Shown in pieces: positions 44,776 to 56,284 of a stretch of 64,000 nt of DNA. The notes below the pieces were generated by a model. That model made no database searches and had not been told where the DNA came from. It saw nothing but the letters and a program-made list of their open reading frames with translations. The position numbers were made by a program, and so were the translations under genes. Numbering within the stretch: the stretch's first letter is position 1; each line of letters opens with the position of its first letter. Source of the stretch: Byssothecium circinans (Eukaryota; Ascomycota; Dothideomycetes; Pleosporales; Massarinaceae); assembly GCA_010015675.1 (NCBI GenBank), contig ML977019.1, forward strand, positions 196,626-260,625. Direction: 5' to 3'.

Positions 44776-46289
44776 CTACCAATGACAGATGCCACCTTCA
44801 GAATCGTCTACACTCCACGTCCCCGCCAATCCCACAATCTCCACGGCCCCATCGACATGTTCGTTCATCTTGCCCAGAGTCGCGACACCATCGTGATCCA
44901 AGACACCAGGTCCATTATTCAGGATCCTCCTCGCCCACGAATCAATGGACCGATCGCCCGTTTCATCCCTCGCCTGTTTCAAGAACGGGATGAGCGCCGT
45001 ACCACCGGTGCCGCGTAGCTTCTTGCTGTTGCCACGCTGGAGTGAGTTGGCAATGTTGACGCGTTGAGCAGCGGCCGCCTTTGGGGACAGGGACCGTGAA
45101 TCCGAACGGGTCTCGCGAGACTTGATGATGATATAGCGGGATACCATCTGAATGTGCTTGTCGCGAAGGCTACGCAACATGGCGACGCAGGCATCATACG
45201 CTGTAGTCAGGGCGCGGTCCTGCCGGCGGCTATCGACGTACTCGCGGAGGCAGGCCACGCGTTCGACGTGCTCGAGGAAGCGGCGATGGGGACCGGGCAT
45301 GTAATTGCGCATCTCTTTGAGAAAGCCGTGGGAAGCTCCTCCGTACGTAGCACTGCCGCTAGACTCCGAAGTCTTCTCACCAGTTGGGCGATGCTCGATG
45401 TTGAGGACGATGTCGAGGAACTGAATGATGGAGCTCTGAGCATTGCTGCCTCCGCTGAATTGAACGTACTCTTGTTCTCCGGTGCCATCATCAAACATGA
45501 CTCCGTTAGGTAGACCGGAATCGGCCATGTTCTTTCCGCCAGCAAGGAATGGTCGGATGCGGTGGTAGAAAATGTGAGGATCGCAGCTCTCGTACATTCT
45601 CTCAAGTATGCTACCCAGCTCATCTATCCTCTCCGCTAAAGATCGCAGGCACTGTGTGACCTTGATGCTATCATTCCTCCTTGCTGCTCCGATTGCTTCG
45701 ATCATCATCGGTATGAGGGGCCCCGCGCGAGCCTCAATCGCGACCGAGATTAGGTAGAACCACGATTCGTCCATCGAACCTGTAAAGGTCATGTGTGTCG
45801 CGAGGGTTTCGAGGGAATCGATTGGCTCGCCATCGAAGGTCGGGAGCCAGTTCCACAGGCAGACGCCGGCATATGTGGCTACGGGCGGGAGCTCGAGGTG
45901 CTTGCATGTTTGCAGGAAAGGAATTGAGATAGAAGGAGGGACAACCTGTTTTTATACGTAAGCTATGCGCAGGTCGCATGTGCAAGGAGCCAACTTACAT
46001 CCGCAGGTGTATCACCACCCCAGATATAGCCGTGGGCGAAAAACCCCAATATGGAGTACGCCCTCCTCCACTCCGCCTCTGTGAGAAGGAAGTCGGTGTC
46101 GAGAATGGGAAGCGCATCAATGACCTGCCGAAGCCTCTTGTTGAGAATCAATCTCTGAAAGTTCCGCGCAATTGTCTCCCAAGGGTGGTAGTACGGATCA
46201 GGGAGTACTGCGAGCGGTACCTCCGAAGGCAAGAACCCATTCTGTGGTGAGATGTCGTAATCGACTAGACGAGGCAGTGACGGAAGCAT
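44776..46289 (-). CDS. indoleamine 2,3-dioxygenase
   Basis: Exons 45999-46289 and 44776-45945 give 486 aa. The 53-nt intron is GTAAGT..ACAG. The N-terminal LPRLVDYDISPQNGFLP and YSILGFFAHGYIWG, the substrate-pocket SMDESWFYLISVAIE, PGPHRRFLEHVE (with the proximal haem His region), and RGTGGTALIPFLKQARDET near the C-terminus are family hallmarks. The haem enzyme cleaves the tryptophan pyrrole ring to N-formylkynurenine, the first step of the kynurenine route to NAD+. Fungi often have several paralogues (alpha, beta, gamma); I cannot assign the type from sequence alone. Confidence 0.93.
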
Positions 46290-47570
46290 GGTGAAGGCTC
46301 GTTCAGCTGCTCGCGTGATGTTGATGCTGTGTCCTGGTACTTTTTTTCTTTGACAAAGCCAGAGCCTGCGCCACTGACCAGAAAGCTAAAAAGCCCAGCC
46401 GAAGAAATCGAGCGGATCCAAGCGACTGGGAAGGTGGAAGAATAGGAATCCTTTGGGTAGGGAGCCAGAAACCGAAAAGACACGGCCGGTGTTGCGGGTT
46501 GGCGGGTATCTGAGGTGTGTGGTGTGTGGAAAGGGAAGCGGGGACCGGGCTGGACTTTTTCTACGGCGAGAAAACTAAACAACGCGGACCAGCGAAAAGA
46601 AAATAAGCGAATTAGAGAGGGTGAAGGGTATTAGAAATGCAAACCTCTCCATCCGTCCATCCAGATCAGATGTCAGGAGATACAAGTCGAGGTGCAATCC
46701 ACCTTATCCGCGGCCGTCCGTGGACGTGGACCCTCCATCTCAACATCCGGTACCCTGGATACCAACCTCGTTTCGCCCACTAAAAGCAAAGGCAGAAAAG
46801 TCCTCTGCCCGTCACCCATCTCTCCGGGATCGGTGACATGACACGCCTCGATTACAGTATTAGCAACGCTTTTACACGACGACGTCGTTCCGTCATACAA
46901 ACGCTCGCTTACTCAACAAATGAGTGGAGGGGATGGGCGCGCCGGAGGCAAGGATGGTGCGATGGATGGTGGGGTTGGAAAACGTTCGAGGCTTGGGGTC
47001 TGTGCGCTGCGTTGCGCTGCAATGCCCTGCATATGATTATGCATGCATTTGCTTGCGACATCGCCGATCAGTTGCGGTACGGTACGAGCGCTTGTACACT
47101 ACAATAATAGAGAAAAGACGCCTTCCTTCATTGAAGTATACGAAAACAAAAGGAGAGTGGTGTCAAACGCCCGCTGTGAAAGTAACTAGTCGAGCAGTTC
47201 TAGTGGCCATCCGCCAGACCCCATTCATAATCCTCCACATACATATGCACCCCATCCATCCACCCAACTATCCAATACTAATGCTGCATGAGATACAACC
47301 CGCCTCCGGTTGAGTGAGAAAACAAGGTTTTGGGGTATAAGCGCCTTGCGTTAAAACGAACAACAGACAAACATGTGATGCGAACAGACAGAACACCCCG
47401 AAACAAACCAAAACACTATTAAAAACGGAAATCCGCCCACCATGACATCCCCCCTCCCCGCCTTCAGTGCCCTAGATATATGCTCTTGTATTTCGTAAAG
47501 CTCGATCCGTGTTGCCGACACTTAGCGAGATGATTTCTGACACGTATTAGAAATTACCTGTGAGGCGTGG
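46290..47570. other. intergenic region, no supported gene
   Basis: 1.28 kb between the IDO start and the kinase stop. The left part is the IDO promoter. ORFs at 46621-47313 overlap in several frames and lack motifs. The right part is A/T-rich 3' flank of the kinase. Confidence 0.55.
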
Positions 47571-50500
47571 TCATGACGAGCTTACAAGGCTGGCAACTGC
47601 CGCCGCCGAAGCCAGATCAGGCTTTCCGGATACGCTTCTCTGCGCGACCCGAGGAAGGCTGCTCCCTGGATTCAGCGGGGCTCCGTTGACTGCGCGCTTA
47701 ACACCGGTATTGCCCGGTGCTCCTTGGGCGTTGGAGTGTCGTCTAGGTCCGGTCTTCACGGGAGAACTGCTCGACACTTCCCTAATCTGGTTGACCGCTG
47801 TATTGTTCTTAAAGCTCGTTGCTGGTGGTTCGGGAAGAGGGCGCACACGCGATGACTGCGTTTGAGATGGAGGTGCGCGCTTCACTGGCGACGACGTGTT
47901 TGCCGTGTTGGTCTGGGTGCGAGGTCGCGCAACCCGCTTGACCCCCGTAATGAACTCGTGGAGCATAGCTTCGTCTGGCTTCAGGCGGCGTTCGGGGTCC
48001 CATCGTAAACACCTAGCAATAAAGTCCAAGAAAGCTTCATCGTCGCACTTTAGTGCTTGCTGCAGCGTCTTCGAGCTCGGGCGTCGTCGTCGACCCTTGG
48101 TAGAAACTGTGACGCGTGGCTTTCCTAGAGAGTCGAAAAACAGCTTCTTCCGGCTGCTCTTTTCGATCAAGTGCTTCTCTGGCGGACCAAAAATCTCCAT
48201 GATGCAGGCCAACTGTTCTTGCTCGTTCTCTCCTGGAAAGATGGGGTAGCCGGTGAGCAGCTCCGCGAGAATGCACCCCAGACTCCACATGTCAATCGGC
48301 ATCCCATAGCTCATTCCCAGTATAACCTCCGGAGAGCGGTAAAAGCGCGATTGTATGTACGTGTAGACTTTCTCAGTGTCGAAACAACTCGAACCAAAGT
48401 CGATCACCTTCAACTCGGAGTGCAGTGGATGTGCGAGCAAGATGTTTTCAGGCTTTAGGTCACAGTGGATGACGCGTTTACTCTTGAGGAGCACGAGCGA
48501 GCTCAGTATCTGCTTAGAAAACCGTCGAATCAGACGTAGTGAGAAGCCCTTGAATTCGTAGGCCTTGATGAACTCGTAGAGATTCATTCCGAGGAGTTCC
48601 GTCGATATGCAGAGATGGCCGCGGAAGTAGAAGCTTTGCGTAAAGTTGATCATGCTATGCTTATTTTCCGGATCCTGTTTGAGATTAGCATTACCATCCG
48701 CGGAAGTTGAGGGGATAAAACTTACCCATTCGCGAAGCTTCTGTAAGATGTTGACCTCTACTAAAGCCTGCTGATGGAAACGTTTCTTGTTCCGGATGAT
48801 TTTGATAGCGACAAGTGCGCCGGTCTTGTGGTCAACACACCGAACGACTTGTCCGAAGCTGCCCTTGCCGAGCAGGTCCACGACTTCGTAGCGATATGCA
48901 AGATGATCGCCAAAAACGATGTTGTAGTCGCCTCTATCGTCGTCATACCCAAAGTTCGCCGTGGTAGCATTCAGATCCCCCACATGTTTCTTTGCGCTCT
49001 TCGTACCGCAGAAGTATATCTCCTTGTAATCGATAATCTCTCCCCTTTCGAAGATGTTGAGGTTCACCATCTGCAGTGCCTGCGCAGCGGAAACACGTTC
49101 TTGCGGCCGAGCCCTCTTCCTCAACTCATCCACATCACGTGCGGCGTGCTCGAAGTCTTTACGTTTGGAAGCGAGCTTCTTCATCTCCTCGTCAGCGATC
49201 AAGTCGTCCTTGTCTAGGTTGTGGTCGAGGTTGCGTGCTTTCAGCATATTGGTGGAACTCTTAGAACCCAATATTCTTTGCACTGGCGTCAAAATTGAGG
49301 AGCTGGACTTGAGAGCAGGCTGGGCACTGGACGCTTCGGCGTAGGCAGAGGGCACACGGACGGTCAAGCTACCGTTTTTCTTGTGGCCACGAGATTTGTC
49401 GACTTCTGTGTCGCTGGCCACTGTTGCTGTGGTTGACGTCTTGCGGCGTCCAAAATCAAGAGAGGGACGTGTGCGTTTGGCAGGCGTGGGACTTGCACCA
49501 AGCCCACCACTCCAAGTTGCCGAAGCAGGCAAACGCGGTGGTGGCATGTTATTATGCTTGGGTGGTTGAGGTCCTTGCTCTTCACTCTTTTGTTGTTGGG
49601 TACGTGATTGCGCGTTCGACCCGTGAGTCGCGGTTTTGGACGAGGCGCGCCGCCAACCGCTCAAGCTGAGTTTGCGCCTCAGAGAGGAGCCGGACGAAGG
49701 TGTTTCCGGTTCAGTTGAAGTTGAGGTCTGCGCAGAGTCGGAAGTGCCTTTCCTGGCAAGCGCGCGTGGTCCCTGCACCTTTATATTCTGTAGTTCAACA
49801 TCTGTGTGACCGAGATATTCACCAGAGGGTCGCGTGTTTAGTCGTGCAAATTCACCGCTATTCTTCGGCAGTGAGTTGGACGAAAATGGTGTCGCCATGT
49901 GTCGGGTAGGGTGCAATGTAGGGATTGGCATTGCCGATGCCCCATGAAGAGACGGATCGGGAGCCCGCAGATTATATGCCGAACTGCTGCTCCTCAAGTG
50001 CTTGCTTTCATTTTGTGCTTGATTGTTGCTTTTTGAGAAGAAGCTTGCTTTTGATGCAGTCATGGGCGTACTGGGGGTCTTGTTGGTAGCCCTTTTCGGA
50101 GGAGGTGTCGTCGTTGTATTACTACGATGTTCGACTTCGTCTGAAGGCGCTGGAAAGGCGGAAATCCTGTTATTGAAAGACGTTCCAAGAGGGAGCAGAT
50201 TCAACGGAGGGAGCTGTATGGGTTGCAGATTCTTCTTGGTGGAAGGTATCGCGGGTGTCTTGTCGGGATTTGATTCAGTGCCTACAGTCAGGCCTCGCCT
50301 ATGCCTGATGGAAGCCTTCTTCTGCTTGGGGGCTTCTGTTTTGGTGGGATCGGTGCCCAGTGCATCAATGTATTCGAGCTCTGCAGAGCTTACATGTTCG
50401 GTCGCAACGCGCGCGTGGGAGGCCATGGGTTGTGTGGGTGCTTTGACCGTGGATGTCGAGAAGGAAAATCTACTTTGTTCAGGGTCCTTGGGCGATTCGT

Positions 50501-51905
50501 ATGCCTTTGGAATGGCAGGAACCGGCGGTACTTCCTCCTCCTCTTCAGGTCCAGCTGAGCTATGCACGTTGCGAGGTTTAGGCGTTGGCAGCCGTGATCC
50601 AGGGAAAGCTGGGCCTGTCCGTGGTTGTAGAGAAACGTTTCCTGTTCGCAGAGAGTTGATGCTCGAGTTTGAGGATAAGGAAATGCCCGAAGCATACGAC
50701 TTGCGATTTTGTTCCGGAGTCTCGCGTGCAGACGACGGTGTGACACTCTTCCTGAATATCATTGCTGGTGATTGATTGAAGGCGCGCTCGTCAAATGACA
50801 AGTCCGCCTGTGGAGTGGGCGGGCTCGTCGGCCCCCCTACGGTGATAGTGTTGGGATTCATGGAAAGCCTCTTTAGCCTCAGCGTGTCTGTGGGACTGAT
50901 GGTCCTGGCACCCAAGCCGCCAACATGATGCATAGTTGACAGACGTTTGCTGGATGAAGACGACGGCGTTTGCGTTCGCCCCGTGGGTCGAATAGGCGAG
51001 CGAGCTTGAGTGACAGGTACACCACCCTGATCAGACACCATGGGAGCCGACAACAGGCTCTGTGGCTGCTTTGAGGGAGCATGGAATGATTTCGCCTTGA
51101 CCGATCGCGCTGCGTTTGGTGCTCGTGGAATTTCCGCCCCCGTGTTCACGTTTGCTGGCACTGGGCCACGACGGTTACCCTGACCAAATGACGAAGTGGG
51201 ACCACCGCGAATCGCCATGGTGTTGCCATCACTGACCAGCCTGGGCATTTCCTGGCGACTCTCGAAATTGGACGTCGGGAGCATGCCTGGGCCCACGGAT
51301 TTCCGCGGCGCACGTGCTGCGGGATTCTGGGGGGCGGGGGGTGGGAATTGGCTCTGACGGCGCGTGCGGATCGACATGCTGGTGGCGGGCGGCGGGATAG
51401 AGGTGTTTTCTTGCGGTGCGGACGGGGGGTTGCCTCTCGACTGGCTGAAACGGCGCATCAGGGAGGTACTTCGAGTGGGGCGTGTTGCTGCAGCCGCCGC
51501 TGCCACCGCCGGGGCAGGCTGGACAGTCGAGGGGAGGCTGTTCGATTGCGCTTGTGGGTGCTGGTGCTGTTGGTTCTGCGGTTGCGAGACCATGGGCGCG
51601 GCAGCGGAGTCGGGCGGCGAAGGAAAGTGGTGCAGCGCGGGCTCGTAGGCGAGGCTGTTGGCGAAGTCGTCGAAAGTGACCTCGGGGAGGGAGTAGTTCG
51701 AGTCGGCGGCATCCGTGTTTGCGCTGGAACTCGCGGGTTGCGCCAGCTGTTTCGCGAAGCTGAAGCGCGAGGCGGAAGGTGCCATGGCCGGCTCGCTCAT
51801 GGCGGGGAAAGCGCGGTTCTGGGACAGAAGGCTGGCATCGCTGGTGACCCTACCGTCAAATAAACATGGCCGGTTAGCTGTCTCACGCCCTGTCGCCATA
51901 TACAT
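47571..51905 (-). CDS. DYRK-family protein kinase, Pom1-like
   Basis: A frame of 1444 codons contains one in-frame intron (48675-48725, 51 nt, GTAAGT..ACAG, GCTAATC branch). After removal the protein is 1427 aa. The first about 900 residues are Ser/Thr/Pro/Arg-rich and disordered. A DYRK-homology box (EIIDYKEIYFCG) precedes the kinase domain: GKGSFGQV, AIKIIRNK, HCDLKPENILL, DFGSS, the YTY activation loop (KVYTYIQSRFYRSPEV) and CLRWDPERR. The loop tyrosine is autophosphorylated in DYRKs. In fission yeast Pom1 sets cell polarity and size at division. The start is uncertain: the first codons may be leader, with a GTAGGG donor and CCCAG acceptor before an ATG at 51800. Confidence 0.9.
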   Translation of the reverse strand: MYMATGRETANRPCLFDGRVTSDASLLSQNRAFPAMSEPAMAPSASRFSFAKQLAQPASSSANTDAADSNYSLPEVTFDDFANSLAYEPALHHFPSPPDSAAAPMVSQPQNQQHQHPQAQSNSLPSTVQPAPAVAAAAAATRPTRSTSLMRRFSQSRGNPPSAPQENTSIPPPATSMSIRTRRQSQFPPPAPQNPAARAPRKSVGPGMLPTSNFESRQEMPRLVSDGNTMAIRGGPTSSFGQGNRRGPVPANVNTGAEIPRAPNAARSVKAKSFHAPSKQPQSLLSAPMVSDQGGVPVTQARSPIRPTGRTQTPSSSSSKRLSTMHHVGGLGARTISPTDTLRLKRLSMNPNTITVGGPTSPPTPQADLSFDERAFNQSPAMIFRKSVTPSSARETPEQNRKSYASGISLSSNSSINSLRTGNVSLQPRTGPAFPGSRLPTPKPRNVHSSAGPEEEEEVPPVPAIPKAYESPKDPEQSRFSFSTSTVKAPTQPMASHARVATEHVSSAELEYIDALGTDPTKTEAPKQKKASIRHRRGLTVGTESNPDKTPAIPSTKKNLQPIQLPPLNLLPLGTSFNNRISAFPAPSDEVEHRSNTTTTPPPKRATNKTPSTPMTASKASFFSKSNNQAQNESKHLRSSSSAYNLRAPDPSLHGASAMPIPTLHPTRHMATPFSSNSLPKNSGEFARLNTRPSGEYLGHTDVELQNIKVQGPRALARKGTSDSAQTSTSTEPETPSSGSSLRRKLSLSGWRRASSKTATHGSNAQSRTQQQKSEEQGPQPPKHNNMPPPRLPASATWSGGLGASPTPAKRTRPSLDFGRRKTSTTATVASDTEVDKSRGHKKNGSLTVRVPSAYAEASSAQPALKSSSSILTPVQRILGSKSSTNMLKARNLDHNLDKDDLIADEEMKKLASKRKDFEHAARDVDELRKRARPQERVSAAQALQMVNLNIFERGEIIDYKEIYFCGTKSAKKHVGDLNATTANFGYDDDRGDYNIVFGDHLAYRYEVVDLLGKGSFGQVVRCVDHKTGALVAIKIIRNKKRFHQQALVEVNILQKLREWVSFIPSTSADGNANLKQDPENKHSMINFTQSFYFRGHLCISTELLGMNLYEFIKAYEFKGFSLRLIRRFSKQILSSLVLLKSKRVIHCDLKPENILLAHPLHSELKVIDFGSSCFDTEKVYTYIQSRFYRSPEVILGMSYGMPIDMWSLGCILAELLTGYPIFPGENEQEQLACIMEIFGPPEKHLIEKSSRKKLFFDSLGKPRVTVSTKGRRRRPSSKTLQQALKCDDEAFLDFIARCLRWDPERRLKPDEAMLHEFITGVKRVARPRTQTNTANTSSPVKRAPPSQTQSSRVRPLPEPPATSFKNNTAVNQIREVSSSSPVKTGPRRHSNAQGAPGNTGVKRAVNGAPLNPGSSLPRVAQRSVSGKPDLASAAAVASLVSSS

Positions 51906-53476
51906 GTGGATAGCGGTCGCTCTCTCACCTCTGCTTCTCGTAGGGCCGTGGCCCGAGCGGCGCCTTGTGTTCCCGCACCGACTGGCGCCGTCCCCGGAAA
52001 CTGTGCTTGTTCGTTTCTGCAGGCAGATGCCGGGGGCCAGAAGTCACATTGGCGTTGGGCGCGCTCGACTTCCGGCGTGCGTGGTCGGTACCGTTCGTTC
52101 TGGCGAATTTGCGGATAGGTCCCTCTGCGTGCCCAAGTCAGCTCCTTTGTCCCGCGCGCCGCCTATCAGATTCAGACCGCCAGGAAGCCACTCACCACCG
52201 GAGCCATTCGAGTCCTCCGCAGAACTCGTCCTGCTTGGGACGGGGAGACTGCTCTCCATTCTCGTTCGGGGAGGCTGCGCTTTCATTGTCAACCCTGTGC
52301 CTGAAGACTAGATTGCAGGCGTGCTGACAGTAGGACAGTAGGTGCTGACGCCTGTCCGCTCCTCTGACGCCTCCTGGCGATGTTTCTGCTTGGTGATGCA
52401 GCGGACTGCTCTCCAAGCTCAAGGCTTGGAGTCAAGGCTATGGGGACGTGGGCATTTCGAGAAAACCGGGTCGAGGGGTGAGGACGGGGCGGAGGGCGGA
52501 GGACGGAGGAAGAGGAAGGCGCTACAACACAGTCGCTGGTCACGCCCAAAGCATCAAGCCGGACCGAAGAGCAATTTGTGCAGATGGCGGTCAACGAGGG
52601 GAATAGGAGTCGTGCACGAAGCGGTGGCAGAGGCTTCTACGTTGGGTACGAGCAGTAGTAGGTTGCGATAGTCTTCGATGCCCAGACCACCTTGCGCCTC
52701 TCGTCCAATAACCTTGCAATAATAATATCAAAACAACAACTCTCAAGGGGCGACGGCGTGCTGAGCAACAGCCGCAAGACTCGAGTAGAGCACCCACAAA
52801 ATACCCGCGCCGGAGGAATATATAACCAAGTATCGTGACAGCTGGCACGAGCTGGGGCAGTTGTGGTGCTACCGCCCAGGGCTGGAGCCGCGAGTACGAA
52901 GCCGCCGCACGGCACGGCCATGCGTGGACTTGCTTGTTCGGCATGCAGATATTATCCAGCGTCCGTCTTGCATACGACATACATGTCTTGCCAGCATCGA
53001 AGAGTGCCCGTTTGGGGACAGCCGAATTGTAGGCGCATGTCCATTTCAGCTCTCATTGTTCAAGCATCGTGAGGTCGCATTGTTGAGCGGCGTCGTTATT
53101 TATGCGTGTGCCATTATTCGTCACCGCGGGAGAGGGACAGTTTGACAGGCGGGCCGCATGCAAATAATCACGACAACTTCACGTGCCGGCGTGCCCGCCC
53201 TGGAGTCCCTGGTGTACCGCCGCACCCTCGCGCCAAGCGCACTTGTCGTCATTGTCTGAGCCGCAACATTAAACTCCATCTCGACGACGACAACCTCATA
53301 GCGCAGTTTGCATACCGATCCCTAAGTGCAGCTATATAATGCGGCTTTGAAAACGTCCACGCAAGTGCAAGCATGTGAAGCCGCGCTTAGAGCAACAGAC
53401 CGTGGCAGTGCAGCCAATATCAATCGCAACCTGCCTTGAACATCGACATAACAGCACGGAATCTGGATACATCAAT
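51906..53476. other. divergent promoter region of kinase and peroxin genes
   Basis: 1.57 kb. Long GC-rich overlapping ORFs on both strands (52000-52700) have no recognisable motif. Probably the long leader of the kinase gene on the left and the peroxin promoter on the right. An in-frame ATG at 53375 extends the peroxin ORF by 34 residues. Confidence 0.5.
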
Positions 53477-55066
53477 ATGAGCAACGAACAAGCAGACCCG
53501 TTTGTGAATAGGGATACGCCAATGCCCGTCGTGTCCATCACAGGGCCAGATGAACGTTCTAGTACAGCATCAGGCATACAAACACCCAACAACAATGGCT
53601 CGCGGCTTCGCCTCTCCCCCAGCAAGCTCAAGGATAAGCTTGAATCCCTAGGAGACAACATAACTCGTCCAGAATCACCAAGTCGCATGTCTGAACGTGT
53701 CTTCACGATGTATGACCAGTTTGCCAAATGCGGTGCATTGACTGACCTTGCTAGGCTTCTATCCTCCGTCCTGCCGTCCGAAAAGCTAGACGACGACGAT
53801 GACGATAGTTCAACACCCCATGTTGTGGACCGCCGCTCTCGAAAGTATGTCGCCCGACCAAGCTTTTCTCTCCCGGTCATGTCGTCCAATTTCCGCCGCT
53901 TCAACAGCCGCATAGGTGTAGCCTTTGTCACTCAGAACCGTGCCATACGTCTGTTTACCTGGAGGCAGCCGACACAGACCCTTTCCTTCCTCTTCGTTTA
54001 TACGTTCGTCTGCGTCAATCCAACGCTCCTCGCCGTGCTACCGCTGGCATGCTGCCTCTTCTTCATCATGGTCCCCGCATTCCTAGCTCGGCACCCACCG
54101 CCACCTACTCACCTTCCTACGGACCTGTATCCTCTCGATGGCCCCCCACTGGCCGCAGCGCGAACGGTCAAACCTGCTCCCGAGTTGTCCAAAGACTTCT
54201 TTCGCAACATGCGGGATCTCCAAAATGCCATGGAGGACTTCTCTCGCCTACACGATGCCATCATATCTTTTCTGACACCGCTGACTAATTTCTCGAACGA
54301 AGCACTGAGTTCCATGCTCTACATTATACTCATCTGCACGTCATGTCTTCTGTTCATCTCGGCACATCTACTACCATGGCGGTTTATCTTCCTTGTCGCT
54401 GGCTATGCATTCACCATACTCGGACATCCCTCTATACAGGACCTCTTGGGTACGCCTGAGAACACCGATCTTTTATCCGAAAAAGAACACCAAGGACGCT
54501 CCTTTCTCCTCAACATCTCTCGAGCAGACATTGGGCTGGAGACGACATCAGAGACGCGCGAGGTCGAGGTTTTCGAGCTACAACATCGGGCTTTGCACGA
54601 TGAAAACGGAGAATACGAACCCTACATATTTTCAACATCTACATACTCCCCACTCTCGCCCTCACGGATCGCAGGCGACCGTCCAAAAGGCACCCCCTTC
54701 TTCGAAGATGTCCAACCGCCCCGCGGCTGGAGATGGAGTGATAAGAAATGGACACTTGATCTCCTATCCCGCGAATGGGTTGAAGAACGATGTGTTACAG
54801 GCGTGGAAGTCGAGATTGAAGGCGAGAGATGGGTCACAGATTTGCACTACGAGGAACTGGAAGATCGAGAGAGTCCCAGCATGAAGAGTGGGAAGAGCGG
54901 CAGGACGAAACTGAGGAAGAAAGCTGTGAGCAATGCGAGTGATAGCGAGAGGGAGGTCTTGAGGAGGGCTTGGGAAAAGAGTAGGCCTTCGAGAAAGGGG
55001 GAGTGGCGGCGGAGGAGGTGGGTGAGAGGGGTAGAGAGGGTGCCTGTGCAGAGTAGTTCGGAGTAA
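53477..55066 (+). CDS. PEX28-32 family peroxisomal membrane peroxin with dysferlin domain
   Basis: Single exon, 529 aa from the ATG at 53477 (MSNEQADPF). The Pex24/Pex29 membrane region holds two long hydrophobic stretches (FLFVYTFVCVNPTLLAVLPL and MLYIILICTSCLLFI..FIFLVAGYAFTI). The C-terminal DysF part contains VFELQHRAL, PRGWRWSDKKWTLDL and REWVEERCV, with the paired tryptophans typical of dysferlin motifs. Family members sit in ER and peroxisome membranes at contact sites and control peroxisome number and size. The C-terminal 60 residues are Arg/Lys-rich. I cannot say which of Pex28-32 is the closest. Confidence 0.88.
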   Translation: MSNEQADPFVNRDTPMPVVSITGPDERSSTASGIQTPNNNGSRLRLSPSKLKDKLESLGDNITRPESPSRMSERVFTMYDQFAKCGALTDLARLLSSVLPSEKLDDDDDDSSTPHVVDRRSRKYVARPSFSLPVMSSNFRRFNSRIGVAFVTQNRAIRLFTWRQPTQTLSFLFVYTFVCVNPTLLAVLPLACCLFFIMVPAFLARHPPPPTHLPTDLYPLDGPPLAAARTVKPAPELSKDFFRNMRDLQNAMEDFSRLHDAIISFLTPLTNFSNEALSSMLYIILICTSCLLFISAHLLPWRFIFLVAGYAFTILGHPSIQDLLGTPENTDLLSEKEHQGRSFLLNISRADIGLETTSETREVEVFELQHRALHDENGEYEPYIFSTSTYSPLSPSRIAGDRPKGTPFFEDVQPPRGWRWSDKKWTLDLLSREWVEERCVTGVEVEIEGERWVTDLHYEELEDRESPSMKSGKSGRTKLRKKAVSNASDSEREVLRRAWEKSRPSRKGEWRRRRWVRGVERVPVQSSSE

Positions 55067-55965
55067 TCTCGCCCTACCATCACATAGGTCTACGAAGGAT
55101 AGTATCGAGTTCAATAGTAAAGCCTTTAACCTTCATCGAAGTCTATCACAAATACAATCTACGAAGCGGGAATTCCCAGGCATCCGGCATTTCGGCACGC
55201 TTGCGATCCGACCTGCAGCCCTTGTACAGTACAACCAAGAACATGGACAAATTCGATGTCAACAAAACTGGATTGGGATGTTTAAAATTGGTTTCGGATA
55301 GCACGGCCGGGGTGATGTCGGTGATCGGCAGAAACGCTGTGGCGCTGTGGCGCTATTACGTGGCTGGTGAAAATTTCGCAGCGTCACTCAATGCACCCTC
55401 GATCAGCCGTGCTCAAAACACGAGACATCTGGAAAATGGCGTCACTGGCCCCTCTACCTTGAAGATGAGTGGAAAACAAGAAAGTTTGTATGATATAAAT
55501 ATAGCATTTATCTACGTAAAACAGCGTCAGCAGTCTGAAAGTAAGTTGGAACGCACCGGCTGCTTGGCAACCCCAGTGGTGTTGACGGAGGCGGAGGAGG
55601 GGACCTTGGAAGCACTGCAAAAAAATACTTGGTTCAAGGTCTAGCCTGACAGAGGGGCAACATGAGGAGTTGGCCAGCTGCTGTGGTCAAGGTTCTTGCG
55701 CAGGTGAATGAATAACAGTGTGGCTATTATGAAGTAGATCCCGGCTCCCGATTATTTCGCGATGCCACCATGACGTAGCCGCCTCTTTCGATCAGGTGCG
55801 CGCCTTCTTGACAAACCCCAGCCTTCCTTCTGCGCCATAAATACTACCTTCCGCCGTCTCCGTAACCCATCACGCATCCCACTCCTCCATACCACAATCA
55901 GCATTTGCAACGCTACCTAGTACCACAACTACAGTCGAACTGAGAAACAGCACAACACCGTCACC
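55067..55965. other. intergenic region, PMP3 promoter
   Basis: 899 bp. A 147-codon plus-strand ORF at 55201-55644 has no motif or hydrophobic pattern and overlaps a minus-strand ORF. Not called. The 150 bp before PMP3 contain CATAAATA (55836-55843) as a TATA-like sequence and a pyrimidine-rich leader. Confidence 0.55.
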
Positions 55966-56284
55966 ATGCCTTTCACAGCAAGGTATGTTTCTTGCTCCAC
56001 TCCACTCTCCGTTCCCTCTTTGTTTGTCTGAGAAGTGGGGAAGAATTGTCGCGAGTAGATGTTAACTGTTGGCAGCGATATCATCAAGATCATCTTCGCC
56101 ATCCTCCTCCCGCCTCTAGGTGTCTTCCTCGAGCGTGGCTGCAATGCCGACTTCCTCATCAACATCCTGTTGACGGTTCTCGGTTACATTCCGGTACGTT
56201 TGCTTCTCTCTCCTCATACACGCAAACCACTGACAGTATTCTCAGGGTATCATCCACGCCCTGTATATCATATTTAAATTCTAG
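55966..56284 (+). CDS. PMP3: plasma membrane proteolipid PMP3
   Basis: Three exons, 55966-55982 (17 nt), 56076-56193 and 56246-56284, encode 57 aa. It would be missed by ORF calling. The product has the whole PMP3/UPF0057 pattern: two membrane helices (IIKIIFAILLPPLGVFLERG and FLINILLTVLGYIPGIIHAL) joined by a short polar turn with Cys. Loss of Pmp3 in yeast hyperpolarises the plasma membrane and causes salt sensitivity. Intron donors are GTATGT and GTACGT, both acceptors CAG, and the second intron has a CTGAC branch. Confidence 0.96.

Noticed and set aside
50023..50775. 250-codon plus-strand ORF
   Set aside because: It is antisense to the conserved kinase gene frame and shows no motif.
55201..55644. 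147-codon plus-strand ORF
   Set aside because: No recognisable domain, contested by an opposing ORF, and intergenic-like composition.
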